Shown here: piece after piece, positions 15,174 through 24,376 of the stretch | Position numbering within the stretch: position 1 is the stretch's first letter | Layout: each line of letters starts with the position of its first letter | Assembly: GCA_023433945.1 (NCBI GenBank) | Contig: JAEYTP010000070.1 | Location: forward strand, 1-40,573 | DNA from: Bacillota bacterium | GTDB taxonomy: Bacteria; Bacillota; Clostridia; Acetivibrionales; DSM-1351 | Reading direction: 5' to 3' | DNA: 40,573 nucleotides | Notes under the pieces: model-generated | What the model saw: the letters and a program-made list of their open reading frames with translations, nothing else | Told to the model about the DNA's origin: nothing | The model's database searches: none | Translations under genes and position numbers: made by a program

Positions 15174-16145
15174 ATGAGAAGCAAATCATCAAATAGCACT
15201 TCATCAGGTTTGGTTAAAAACCTAGAAATTCAGTTAGATACCCAATTTCAGCATTTTAATGAAGGTAGCTTTAAAACCCGTGAGCGGTATAAGGCTGCAA
15301 TGGAACGATTTGTCGTATTCCTTGCAAGTGAATTCCGTCTTCAGAAAATAACAAATATAAGCAGTAAGCATCTTATCCAATATGTTAATCAAATGAAGCA
15401 GGACGGTAAATCGCCATCCACAATTAAGACTGATGTAAGTGCCATACGATATTTTCAGCACCACTGTGGCTCTAAAAATATACTTGTAGACAACTCCATT
15501 CTGTGTCTGGATAAGCGTCAAACTAACAAAATTGATAACTCCTGGACTACCAAAGAGGTTGAGATGGCTAAACAATTAAGTAAGCAAATGGGGCGTATGG
15601 ACGTATATTTTGCTATAACTCTTGCTGAGAACTTCGGTCTACGGCTTGAAGAATGCTGTCGTTTAACGGTTGACAAGGTACTTGTTGCTGTTAACACGGG
15701 AGAACTAGAGGTTAAAGGAAAAGGTGGTCAGACCCGATTTATTAAGGTTGATACACTTATTCAGTTCATTGCACTTGCTGAAATATTAAAATATGCTGAT
15801 ACCCTCAAAAAACTCAAATGTGAGAAAATCCTTGTAGATAATATTAAGGATGCAACAAAAAAAAGAAAAGACTCTATTCAAAACTGGCTTGGCAATCATC
15901 GTGATAAGTTTCAGGAGGCCTTTAGAAATCAGAAATCTGGTAGTGCTTTAAGTAATCTAAAGCCTGTTAAGAAAACAATAAATTTTCATGGTTTGAGAAG
16001 TTACTATAGCAATAACCTCTACAATCAAAAGAAAAATATACTGCATGGTAAAGACCTCCTGTATTACATTAGTGAACAGCTCGGCCATCACAGGGCTGAA
16101 ATAACAAGAATATACCTGAAATATAAGAAGGTGCCACTAAAGTAG
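15174..16145 (+). CDS. Tyrosine recombinase / integrase family protein
   Basis: A 323-residue protein with an N-terminal SAM-like core-binding domain (residues 20-105, RERYKAAMERFVVFLASEF) and a catalytic domain. The catalytic residues can be picked out in order: Arg in FGLRLEECCRL, Lys in EVKGKGGQTRF, HGLRSYY (His-x-x-Arg), LGHHRAEITRIYLKY (His, then the nucleophile Tyr). All appear intact. It has an insert between the Lys and HxxR boxes. It converges on the DUF262 gene, 18 bp away, and has repeat sequences upstream. It may move a sub-module or resolve dimers. The cotJC junctions, with an 8-bp core, look more like serine recombinase products. Confidence 0.85.
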   Translation: MRSKSSNSTSSGLVKNLEIQLDTQFQHFNEGSFKTRERYKAAMERFVVFLASEFRLQKITNISSKHLIQYVNQMKQDGKSPSTIKTDVSAIRYFQHHCGSKNILVDNSILCLDKRQTNKIDNSWTTKEVEMAKQLSKQMGRMDVYFAITLAENFGLRLEECCRLTVDKVLVAVNTGELEVKGKGGQTRFIKVDTLIQFIALAEILKYADTLKKLKCEKILVDNIKDATKKRKDSIQNWLGNHRDKFQEAFRNQKSGSALSNLKPVKKTINFHGLRSYYSNNLYNQKKNILHGKDLLYYISEQLGHHRAEITRIYLKYKKVPLK

Positions 16146-16163
16146 CCGTTCCACGGAGGAAAA

Positions 16164-17327
16164 CTATATTATATACCTAAAGCCAAGCACTTGATTGTAT
16201 ATTTCCCTTCTTGCCTTGTTGGATTTGTTTGTAAAAGATACTGTGCTGCACCATTCCACTAATGCACTTTTATGCGCAGCATTCATTTCATCATTTTCAA
16301 GATATACAAAGAAGCCAGTAACGTATGCAATGTAGTCATACCTGTTATAGTTTATTCTATTCTCTTCAAGAAAAGTAATAGACTTTTTTAAGCAATCCAA
16401 GGTGATTGTAAATGCACTTCGTAAATTCTCAGCACTCATTTCATTAATGTCTCTAAATCGAATATCAGAGGCTATTGGGCTATAATTAGTGACGTGTGAC
16501 TTCCTGTTAATTATCTCAATTGCAGGATTTAGTAAGGCAATAGGAATGCTCACCTCTGTATTTTTCATCTTCACTAGTTTGTACAGCTTTTTCACATTGA
16601 CGATATCTATGAATTTATTGATGTACTCGTCGTAAATGTCAATCTGCTTTTCTGTAAGATGTGTCAGCTTAAGCTGTAGTTTTGGAATCTGTGCCCCAGC
16701 ATTATTAAGCCTTTCAAACCAGCTAAGTTGCTCTGTTTTGCTCATCCCCTTGCCAATATTAACTATGTAGTTATAGGATAGCAATTTTGTTCTAATAAAT
16801 AAAAGAATCTGAAAATTATCACTTAGAGGCTGACGTGATATGGCGTATTTCTCCAATTCAACAGATGACCTATTGAGAAGAATACCTGCAGGGACTTGAT
16901 AGCTCTTCTTCATTTTTTCCTTGTTAATTATAAATTTACCTTTCTGCAAGTCAAGCACGATATGTTCAAATTCAGGATCATTAATATATGCCTTCAAATT
17001 GCAGCTGATTCGTTGCTGTCCATCAATAACTGACAGCTTCCTTACAAGATTACCTTCGACTCTTTTTCTGTTCATAAAGTTAATCTGCTTAACATCCTCG
17101 TCTTCACGGATTTCATGCATACTCAGTGCTGAAACAGGAGCCTTAGCAGAAAGCTGATAGTTTAGCAAATCAACATTTTTGTGCAATACCCATCTCAATG
17201 TCGTTTGGAATTCTGGTAATAGGATGTCATTTTCCAAACAACGGTCCATCAATTCCGAAATAGCAACCATTTGTGTACTTTTTGATGGACTCAGTGCAAT
17301 ATAGTCTCTGAGTTTTTTACTAATCAA
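16164..17327 (-). CDS. DUF262 (ParB/GmrSD-like) protein
   Basis: About 387 residues. The N-terminal half carries the DUF262 signature KLSVIDGQQRISCNLKAY, the DGQQR box of the ParB-like nuclease/NTPase fold found in GmrS and the Brx-type DUF262 proteins. Before it lies LLPEFQTTLRW, the usual proline-acid element. The C-terminal half is helical with no HNH motif visible, so it is not a complete GmrSD fusion. The longest frame starts at 17375, but AAGGAGG at 17336-17342 stands 8 nt before a TTG at 17327, which I take as the start (MISKKLRDYIALSPSK). DUF262 proteins often act in phage defence. The exact activity here is unknown. Confidence 0.8.
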   Translation of the reverse strand: MISKKLRDYIALSPSKSTQMVAISELMDRCLENDILLPEFQTTLRWVLHKNVDLLNYQLSAKAPVSALSMHEIREDEDVKQINFMNRKRVEGNLVRKLSVIDGQQRISCNLKAYINDPEFEHIVLDLQKGKFIINKEKMKKSYQVPAGILLNRSSVELEKYAISRQPLSDNFQILLFIRTKLLSYNYIVNIGKGMSKTEQLSWFERLNNAGAQIPKLQLKLTHLTEKQIDIYDEYINKFIDIVNVKKLYKLVKMKNTEVSIPIALLNPAIEIINRKSHVTNYSPIASDIRFRDINEMSAENLRSAFTITLDCLKKSITFLEENRINYNRYDYIAYVTGFFVYLENDEMNAAHKSALVEWCSTVSFTNKSNKARREIYNQVLGFRYII

Positions 17328-17450
17328 AATGTTATCCTCCTTAAAAATATTATTTCTTGAAATAAATACTATCATCTATCTGCTTTTTTCTCAAAGCCGC
17401 AGCGCTGGCCAATTCCAGCATTTTTAACCAAATAATGCAAAGCACATAAA

Positions 17451-17500
17451 TAAGGCCACTCAAGGCCTTAAATGGCCTCACTAGGCCGTCCATGGCCGAA
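17451..17500. repeat. GGCC repeated every 10 bp, five times
   Basis: GGCC occurs at 17454, 17464, 17474, 17484 and 17494, exactly 10 bp apart, in otherwise AT-rich DNA. The flanking bases differ between units. The array lies 75-125 bp upstream of the DUF262 gene start, so its tetramers all face the same side of the helix in the promoter region. Confidence 0.85.
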
Positions 17501-17547
17501 ATTGCTACAATCAGGAATTTTTTCTAAACTTCTAAAAATAATTGTAC

Positions 17548-17566
17548 TGAAAATTTGATTTTCATA
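17548..17566 (+). repeat. 19-bp palindromic direct repeat, copy 2
   Basis: Identical to 15108-15126 over 19 bp (GAAAAT-TTG-ATTTTC core). It lies between the DUF262 gene and the small helix-turn-helix gene. Together with copy 1 it brackets a 2.4-kb two-gene segment. Confidence 0.7.
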
Positions 17567-17767
17567 TGAACTGCCAATAAAATACCCATAAACTTAAGAA
17601 CTACTTAAAAACATTCTTTAAAATATTTAACTTAATTTCATTAACTCATTTCAAGAAGGAATTAATCAGCTGCTAATAGCAGGATAGTGATAGGTCTCCT
17701 GTTGTTGGTACCAAAAATAACATTTTTCAATAGTATGTATCAAAGTGTATTAGTAGCAGGAGGTCAT

Positions 17768-17989
17768 ATGTTATCAGGTCGCCAATTATATTTGCTGCGA
17801 GTCCGTGACACAAAAATTACGGATAAAAAACTTGCAGAAATGCTAGAAATAACAGTAAACGATATTCTCTATTACGAATATGGTAAGAAGGAGATTCCTA
17901 AAGAGCTGTATCACCGTTGGGTAGCATTTATAGAGCAATCTTCACTTTGTAAACCGTATGAATCAGGTATTAGTGGAAAATATTTATAA
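17768..17989 (+). CDS. Small helix-turn-helix protein
   Basis: A 73-residue protein with an XRE-like fold: LSGRQLYLLRVRDTKITDKK then LAEMLEITVNDILYYEYGKK, a helix-turn-helix with the usual alternation, and a short C-terminal helix. The frame is open from 17687, but AGGAGG at 17759-17764 fits the ATG at 17768 and the upstream codons read as membrane-like noise. It ends 79 bp before the large serine recombinase gene on the same strand, so it may regulate the recombinase or serve as its directionality factor. That is inference from position. Confidence 0.65.
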   Translation: MLSGRQLYLLRVRDTKITDKKLAEMLEITVNDILYYEYGKKEIPKELYHRWVAFIEQSSLCKPYESGISGKYL

Positions 17990-18068
17990 TTTCTCATTGC
18001 GCATTCATGGCCCTATGTATTATTATATAACTATAATAATCTCAGTTTAACGATAGAGGATTAATATT

Positions 18069-19727
18069 ATGAAATGCGTAGCCTATTGTAGAGTTTCAAC
18101 CGACAACTCAGAACAGCTCACTTCTTTGGAAAATCAGATTAAACATTATTCAGAACTTTTTAAGAAAAATAGCTTTGAGGGTGCCGAGTGTGGCATGTAC
18201 TACTCAAAGGAAGGGAAAAAAGAATTAATAAGCTATATACCATCCATTTTTGCAGATGAGGGTATCTCTGGAACCAAACTGAAGAACAGGGGTGCTTTTA
18301 AGTACATGCTCGAATGTGCCTATAGGAAAGAATTCGATGCAATATTGGTTAAAAATGTCCAGAGATGGGCCAGAAATGTCGAGGATGGTGCTGGCATTCT
18401 AAAAAAGCTTAAAATAATGGGCATCAAGGTTATATTTGAAGATGGCTGGCTTGACAGCTCTAATCCTGCAAATGAGGCAACAATTAATATTCTTTTTGTT
18501 ATGGCTCAAGAGGAAAGCAGAGCTAAAAGCACTGCTGTGCAATTTGGAATTAGAAGAGCCCAGCAAGCAGGTAAATTCACAAGCGCCACGCCTTATGGAT
18601 ATTATACCAAGGATGGCTTTATGCAGCCTATACCTGAGCAGCTTGAAACTGTAAAAATGATATATGACTGGTACTCAAAAGGTTGGGGTGGAACTAAAAT
18701 CGCAAAAGAGCTAAATCTCAGAAACATACCTACGCAGAAGAACCGAAGATGGGCTCAAACTCAAATATACGATATTCTAAATAATCAAATATACATTGGT
18801 CGCCAAATAACACATACTGTTGTAAATACTGATATCAATTTGGACAAGTTTGTTCATACTGAGGGTGAAATACAGACAGTTTATAAGAGTCAGAAGCCCG
18901 TTGATGAAGATAACTGGATTGTAACAAATAATGAAGCCCTAAGAATAATATCCGATGAGCTCTTTACTGCTGTTCAGGCTGAATTGAAGAAAAGAAAAGA
19001 ACTTTTTGGACAAAGCAATCGCCCTAGCTCTGCAAATATCTTCAGCAATCTTCTTTATTGCAGAAACTGTGGAAAGGCTATGCGTCGTAAAAAGCTGTGG
19101 GGCTGGAAAAAGAAAGATGGAACAAGGAAATACGACGTTGAATGGGTTTGTGCTACTCATGATATGTTCCACAATGCTGAATGTGAGCATCGAAACTCGT
19201 GGCATGAAGATGCCCTATTTCAAAGAGTTGTGAGTGAAATCAAGAGCCTCAGGTCAAATAAATCTGAACTTGATGTAATGTTTGACAACTACATAAAATC
19301 CTTTTACACTAAGGAAGAAGTTGAGAGCCAGATCAACGAGCTTCAGCAAAGCCTTGCTGATATTAAAGAGCAGCTTTCTGCAAATCTCAAGCTCTATACA
19401 AAAAATATAATTGATGATGATCAATATAAGCTCCAAAATGATGAGCTGCAATCAAATAGAAAGTCTTTAGAAGCCGACCTCAAAAAGCTCAAAAAGCTTG
19501 ACGAAGCCAAGCTTCATGCAAAGCAAAAGTACCAAAACTACGTTGACTTTATTGAAAAAGTTGACCTTAATGAAATTGACAATGCTCTTCTTAAAAAGGT
19601 TATCAATAAAATTGAGGCCTATACCCTTATTGACGATTCTGGTAAGCAGATCAAGGATATCTACATTGACTGGAACCTACTGGATAAGTCCTATGATGAT
19701 ATGTTTTATAGGGGGGCGAAGGGGTAA
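18069..19727 (+). CDS. Large serine recombinase (candidate excisionase of the cotJC element)
   Basis: A 552-residue member of the SpoIVCA/phiC31-type family. The resolvase domain starts CVAYCRVSTDN with the nucleophile Ser10 and continues with DEGISGTKLKNRGAFKYML and VQRWARNVED. The recombinase domain follows (TPYGYYTKDG, IAKELNLRNIPTQKN, WAQTQIYDILNNQIYIGRQ). A zinc ribbon lies around residues 335-375 (CRNCGKAMRR ... CATHDMFHNAEC), then a long coiled coil (residues 410-500). All motifs look intact. Relatives excise skin from sigK and SP-beta from spsM during sporulation. It sits mid-element rather than at an end, which is unusual. No sigma-E or sigma-K promoter could be assigned upstream. 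Confidence 0.93.
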   Translation: MKCVAYCRVSTDNSEQLTSLENQIKHYSELFKKNSFEGAECGMYYSKEGKKELISYIPSIFADEGISGTKLKNRGAFKYMLECAYRKEFDAILVKNVQRWARNVEDGAGILKKLKIMGIKVIFEDGWLDSSNPANEATINILFVMAQEESRAKSTAVQFGIRRAQQAGKFTSATPYGYYTKDGFMQPIPEQLETVKMIYDWYSKGWGGTKIAKELNLRNIPTQKNRRWAQTQIYDILNNQIYIGRQITHTVVNTDINLDKFVHTEGEIQTVYKSQKPVDEDNWIVTNNEALRIISDELFTAVQAELKKRKELFGQSNRPSSANIFSNLLYCRNCGKAMRRKKLWGWKKKDGTRKYDVEWVCATHDMFHNAECEHRNSWHEDALFQRVVSEIKSLRSNKSELDVMFDNYIKSFYTKEEVESQINELQQSLADIKEQLSANLKLYTKNIIDDDQYKLQNDELQSNRKSLEADLKKLKKLDEAKLHAKQKYQNYVDFIEKVDLNEIDNALLKKVINKIEAYTLIDDSGKQIKDIYIDWNLLDKSYDDMFYRGAKG

Positions 19728-19773
19728 TATGCCTCTTATAATAATATTTGTTTATCTACATCAGCATAATATA

Positions 19774-22700
19774 TCATTCGTCATTATTTGTTCTTTTATT
19801 ACAGAATCTAGCAGACAATGGTTTAATTTCTGGTTTGCTACGTTTTTTCTTAACCTTTTTATTTTTATGAGAAGTTTTTGCATTTATAATTTTTTTCTCT
19901 AAGTTTTTGTAATATGAAGCTTGATACTCTGCATACTTAGCAAAATTAAGAGTTCCAATAATAACATTATCGTTATCTCCGCCTTTTATTTTAAAAATAT
20001 CTTTATTATCTCTATCGTATGGTCCTGTTACGCGAGAGTCACCAAATATTGATGTATTAGCTTGAACAATAAAAGCATGAAGGTCTCTAACTGCAGTATC
20101 TATTATGTTTGAGAAGTATGTTGTATCTTGATTAAAAACAGGTGCAGCTATAATATCACATTTACCTTTTAAAAGAGCCCTGGCAGTAATATCTGTAAAC
20201 TCATAACATAGAAAAGCCGCTAAACTAATACCCTTCCAGCTAAATACTTGATATTCAGCAATAGATGTATCAATACAATACTTATTAGTTTTAGCTAATT
20301 CAATTTTTTCTATCGGTGAGTAATCATTCTTTTCTCTAATATACACAAACGCATTTTTATACCTTTTATTACCAGCTTCAAAAGGAAGTATCGTAAGTAT
20401 ATAATTGTATGTTCTTCCATCCTCATCATAAATGTACTGCACTCCTGAAACAATAGCTGTCTGAGTTTTTTTAGAAAACCTAATTACCTCATCAAACCAA
20501 TAAATAGGTATGCTTAGTTCAGGAAATACAAGAATTTTAGGACAATGTTTACCAAAAGTAGTATTATATTTATAAGTTTCTCTTAGAATATTTTGTATAA
20601 CGGCTTTATAATCCAGCGTTATGTTTTTCCATCTATTATACTTATCGTCTTTTGCTGATTTTATAGTTTCTGGTTGAAGCTTAATGTTAGCTACGGCTAT
20701 ATTAAGCATTTGTTGGCAATTCTGGACTCCTACCGGAATTATTAGTTCTTGAAGATTATACTTACAATTTTCATTGTTTGATGTATGTATAATCTTTCCA
20801 TCATTATATCCAATTTCAAACGGTGAGTTCTCTCCACAATTTAGGTGATTAACTTTTATATATTTTTTTACAATTTCCTCCTTAACAAAATCATTGTTTT
20901 GAAATTTTACTTTTATTTTTTTCTGATTTTTTTTATGTTTGTCATAAAAGAGTAACATTAATAGTTCATCATAATGTATAAATCTAGGACTCCATTTAAA
21001 CTTAATGTTCTCATCTAATTTTGAAATTTTACCAATATCTTTAATATCCATTTTAATATAAGAAGTATCTTTATCATAGGTCAAATAATTAGCAAGAGGA
21101 AAGGCAATTAACGAATGATTAAACATATTAGAATTAATATACTTTAATACTGATTGTTTTAATGATGAAAAATGTTTGTTTACCATAACTATGTCTAAAC
21201 TTAATGCAGATGCACGGCATACATCTAAGTGATTAATCAAAAATTTTTTTGTTCTTTTATTTAGCCGTTCAGTTTTTTTATATTGGCCCTTATCTAAATG
21301 GTTATATTCTAGGTTATTTATGTTCTTTTTAGCTTGATTATAAAATGATTTTAAGTTTTTCCAACGCTGAGTGATAACTAAAAAATACATATAATTCATC
21401 CAGTTTGAATAATATTCAATACATTGACTTCCAGTGAAAAATTTTTCAACTTGCTGAATATTGTTAGTAATTTCGTCCTTTATTTCCATGTAATTATTAT
21501 CAAATGAATTAATATGTGAAAATTTCATTATTAGTGTAGAAAAAAACCGACTAACTTTGTAAGAGTCAATATTAACATGGCCTATATCTCTTAACTTGTT
21601 TTCTTTATTAAAATGCTCTATGTTATAAGCATTTTCATCAAATGAAGAGATATTTAAATCGAAATCGGGTATAGGATTTATTTGGCTTGGAATAATTCGT
21701 ATAGAGCTATTATAAATATCTATCAGTGCTCTAGATTCAGTATGGTCTAAATATATAATTTTGACTTTATCTTTCTGTATTTTTAAATTAGGCAAATTTA
21801 TTACTGTGTAACCATTTTTCCCTATCAAAAAAAGTCCCTTATCTACTAACATTCTTTTCACAACATCATCGTTAATTTCATCAATAGTAATATGACATTT
21901 GCATACAAATAACAAGTCATCAACATACCTTCCATAGTAAGAAATATTATTTAAATTCTTGGCTTTATTATCCAAATCACAAAGGTATAAATTACCTAGA
22001 ACCATGGATGAAAATAATCCAATTGGAAGAGGATATTCACTTAAGGAATGAGAAGCTAAATCCTTTCTGTATGAAGAAATTAACTCTTTATATATTGAAA
22101 ATACTTTTTCCATTATAGAATTAAGAGGTTGAATCTCATTCCATAATCCACTTACTTTCATTTGTTTTCTCAGTTTACTAAACGAAAACTTGATAGAATA
22201 ATAATATGCTTGTAAATCTAAAGAAATTAGTATAGAATCTTGACCTTTTTTGTAATTTTGTTCAAGAGCATCAAATGCTTTGTTTCTCCAGTTACTATAT
22301 TGATAAAAGTAGTTATTAAATAGCTGATTTGTTTGATAATCAATCCCTTCATTATTATTAAAGTCACTAACAACACTTTTCTTTATGATATTACCATAAA
22401 CATCAGTAGAAAGCATATGATTATCTTCTACAAATTTACCTAAATACAAAGTCCATAAAGTATCAAGGATATGAAGTTCAATTGGCATATCTATTAAAAA
22501 ATTAACGGTTTTCATTTTTTTGTCTCTAGATATTGTATTAGATACAGGTCTATTCTTGTTTTCAATATCTACTGAGTCAAACTTTTTGGGCATTATGTAA
22601 AAATCTATTTTACTGTACAAATTATCAAAATAAATCTTTGCATTTATAGTCCCTGGTCTAGATAAATACAAAGCTAATAATTCAAGTGTTTTATCCATAG

Positions 22701-22833
22701 ACTTACTATCGTTTTCAAAGCATGATATTTTATCACGCATTACAATGAAATTCTTGTTGTAAAAATAATAGCTCTTTAATTTTCTATAAGCTCCTTCAAG
22801 CATATTTTTATTCTTTAATATATCCTCAAACAT
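19774..22833 (-). CDS. Defence reverse transcriptase fused to a nitrilase (DRT class 1, UG1-like)
   Basis: A 1019-residue fusion. The N-terminal half is a reverse transcriptase: motif A around residues 203-213 (ISLDLQAYYYSI), motif B-like LPIGLFSSMVLGNLYL near 270, and the catalytic YVDD near 303 (YYGRYVDDLLFVCK). The last 330 residues are a carbon-nitrogen hydrolase: Glu in LVFPELSIPIYWF, a Lys region YIREKNDYSPIEK, Cys in AAFLCYEFTD, and IAAPVFNQD. An RT with a C-terminal nitrilase is the hallmark of UG1/DRT1 anti-phage proteins. It is convergent with the recombinase gene and separated from the next defence genes by 650 bp of non-coding DNA. How the two activities cooperate is not known from sequence. 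Confidence 0.9.
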   Translation of the reverse strand: MFEDILKNKNMLEGAYRKLKSYYFYNKNFIVMRDKISCFENDSKSMDKTLELLALYLSRPGTINAKIYFDNLYSKIDFYIMPKKFDSVDIENKNRPVSNTISRDKKMKTVNFLIDMPIELHILDTLWTLYLGKFVEDNHMLSTDVYGNIIKKSVVSDFNNNEGIDYQTNQLFNNYFYQYSNWRNKAFDALEQNYKKGQDSILISLDLQAYYYSIKFSFSKLRKQMKVSGLWNEIQPLNSIMEKVFSIYKELISSYRKDLASHSLSEYPLPIGLFSSMVLGNLYLCDLDNKAKNLNNISYYGRYVDDLLFVCKCHITIDEINDDVVKRMLVDKGLFLIGKNGYTVINLPNLKIQKDKVKIIYLDHTESRALIDIYNSSIRIIPSQINPIPDFDLNISSFDENAYNIEHFNKENKLRDIGHVNIDSYKVSRFFSTLIMKFSHINSFDNNYMEIKDEITNNIQQVEKFFTGSQCIEYYSNWMNYMYFLVITQRWKNLKSFYNQAKKNINNLEYNHLDKGQYKKTERLNKRTKKFLINHLDVCRASALSLDIVMVNKHFSSLKQSVLKYINSNMFNHSLIAFPLANYLTYDKDTSYIKMDIKDIGKISKLDENIKFKWSPRFIHYDELLMLLFYDKHKKNQKKIKVKFQNNDFVKEEIVKKYIKVNHLNCGENSPFEIGYNDGKIIHTSNNENCKYNLQELIIPVGVQNCQQMLNIAVANIKLQPETIKSAKDDKYNRWKNITLDYKAVIQNILRETYKYNTTFGKHCPKILVFPELSIPIYWFDEVIRFSKKTQTAIVSGVQYIYDEDGRTYNYILTILPFEAGNKRYKNAFVYIREKNDYSPIEKIELAKTNKYCIDTSIAEYQVFSWKGISLAAFLCYEFTDITARALLKGKCDIIAAPVFNQDTTYFSNIIDTAVRDLHAFIVQANTSIFGDSRVTGPYDRDNKDIFKIKGGDNDNVIIGTLNFAKYAEYQASYYKNLEKKIINAKTSHKNKKVKKKRSKPEIKPLSARFCNKRTNNDE

Positions 22834-23486
22834 AATAAAGCCCCTATTATATTTATATTATTGACGTGCCTACACACCCTCTAAATAGTACCATAAAAGG
22901 CAAATATACGCTATGTTATCTTTGCAAATTCTACATATGTTTGCAAATTTATACAAGCGCAAGAACTCTTTGCTCGCAAATACAGATGTCCTGTCCTCAT
23001 TTCAAAAGTTTTCCTCCACTATATTCAGGGCCACCATACGAAAGACATCCTACTCCTTGCCGTAAAGCTTTGCAATAATACACTTTTAGTATTTTCTCCT
23101 GTAGATTGCTTGAACAGTTTCAAAGTAACTTCTTATATAACTATGTAGGATAAGCCAACCCCTTGATTTATTTTCTATATCTAAGATATCATACATATGC
23201 TTTATCTAAAAACATTCATTCATCAAATATACAGCCAGTAAACCAGTACCGTTAATTAACCCAAGTAATGATTATTTTTCTCAATTATCTGTCATAATCA
23301 GGAATAAGATAATATACAATCTTTATAGTCCTTATTGACTAATAAACTACATTCTACCATCTCTATCAATTTCTTAAACATCAACGATATAGGTACCGAA
23401 GTAACAATATTGCCTATTATATTGCTAATAAAATGTAATCTGTTTATTTATTACTATAAGCGTATTTCATGTTTCATCTGTACAAA
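22834..23486. other. Long non-coding region upstream of the reverse transcriptase
   Basis: 653 bp with no convincing gene on either strand. It contains two copies of TTTGCAAATT about 24 bp apart near 22920-22955, the same half-site again at TTTGCTCGCAAAT near 22970, and otherwise AT-rich DNA. It must contain the promoter of the reverse transcriptase gene and could encode an RNA partner, as some other defence RTs have. No specific RNA fold was identified. Confidence 0.4.
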
Positions 23487-24365
23487 TTATAATAATATAG
23501 CTTGCTTAAACGCACTAAATATAACATCATCATATTCTGGGGTTGTGAATGTGCAACTTATATCATCAAACAGATAAGAAGCTTCCTGGTATGCTATTTC
23601 TGAACATAAGTTATATGCTCGTCTAATGTCCTCATATTTAATATCTAAGTTTTCGGAATAAACACACTTAACTAAGAAAGATAATTTTTCAATATCGATA
23701 TGATTGTTTTGAATTACATCCAAATAATACTTCTGTGATCCAGCAGCATTGAAGATACCTTTAGTTTTTTTAGGTAAACTATCAGTATGCCTTATCAAAT
23801 TGCTTACAATATGTTCATTTCCACTTTTAGGATATAATTCTGATTCACTCATTTTTTTAACTAAACCTACTTTATTTAATTCAGTATAACACTTATCGAT
23901 GATTCTCTTACAGGAATCTAAAGTATAATCATCTTTATGCAAATCTATGGCTGAATTAAGAGAAAAAGCACGAGCTGCTATAAAACACATAATAATCACT
24001 TTTTCTTTATCTCTAATACTTGAACTCCCTAAAGAAATATCAAAATACTTACTATCAATAAAACCTATTACATCATGAATTGATACGTTATCTTTTTCTA
24101 CTTCCCATATACCTTTAGCCGTTATCACATACCGGTTGATTTCTTCTGAATTTCTAATTAATCCTTTATTGATCAAGTAGGACAATTCCTCCCTATTTTC
24201 ATTGATTAGATTTTCTGAAGAATCATTTAAAACCCTATACCTAGAATTTGATTTCAAATCAAGAAAAGATATAAGAATTGAATCCTTTTTCAGTTTTTTA
24301 TCAATAACAAGATTTGTAAACAAATTATTATATAGCATATGTATAATATCAAATGAACTCTTCAT
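23487..24365 (-). CDS. Winged-helix-containing protein, last gene of the NurA/HerA/SMC operon
   Basis: A 292-residue protein of unknown family. Around residues 60-95, ELSYLINKGLIRNSEEINRY then VITAKGIWEV reads as a winged-helix wing-and-turn, as in many DNA-binding adaptors. The remainder (residues 95-292) is predicted mainly helical, with no catalytic motif that I can name. ATG has GGGGGGATATT upstream and lies 11 nt after the stop of the SMC-like ATPase, so it belongs to that operon. It may be the sensor or adaptor subunit. That is a guess from context. Confidence 0.65.
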   Translation of the reverse strand: MKSSFDIIHMLYNNLFTNLVIDKKLKKDSILISFLDLKSNSRYRVLNDSSENLINENREELSYLINKGLIRNSEEINRYVITAKGIWEVEKDNVSIHDVIGFIDSKYFDISLGSSSIRDKEKVIIMCFIAARAFSLNSAIDLHKDDYTLDSCKRIIDKCYTELNKVGLVKKMSESELYPKSGNEHIVSNLIRHTDSLPKKTKGIFNAAGSQKYYLDVIQNNHIDIEKLSFLVKCVYSENLDIKYEDIRRAYNLCSEIAYQEASYLFDDISCTFTTPEYDDVIFSAFKQAILL

Positions 24366-24376
24366 AATATCCCCCC

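Noticed and set aside
15174..16145. Tyrosine recombinase as the enzyme that placed the element in cotJC
   Set aside because: The 8-bp core without longer flanking identity and the known biology of skin-like elements favour a large serine recombinase; the tyrosine enzyme appears tied to its own local repeats. Not excluded experimentally.
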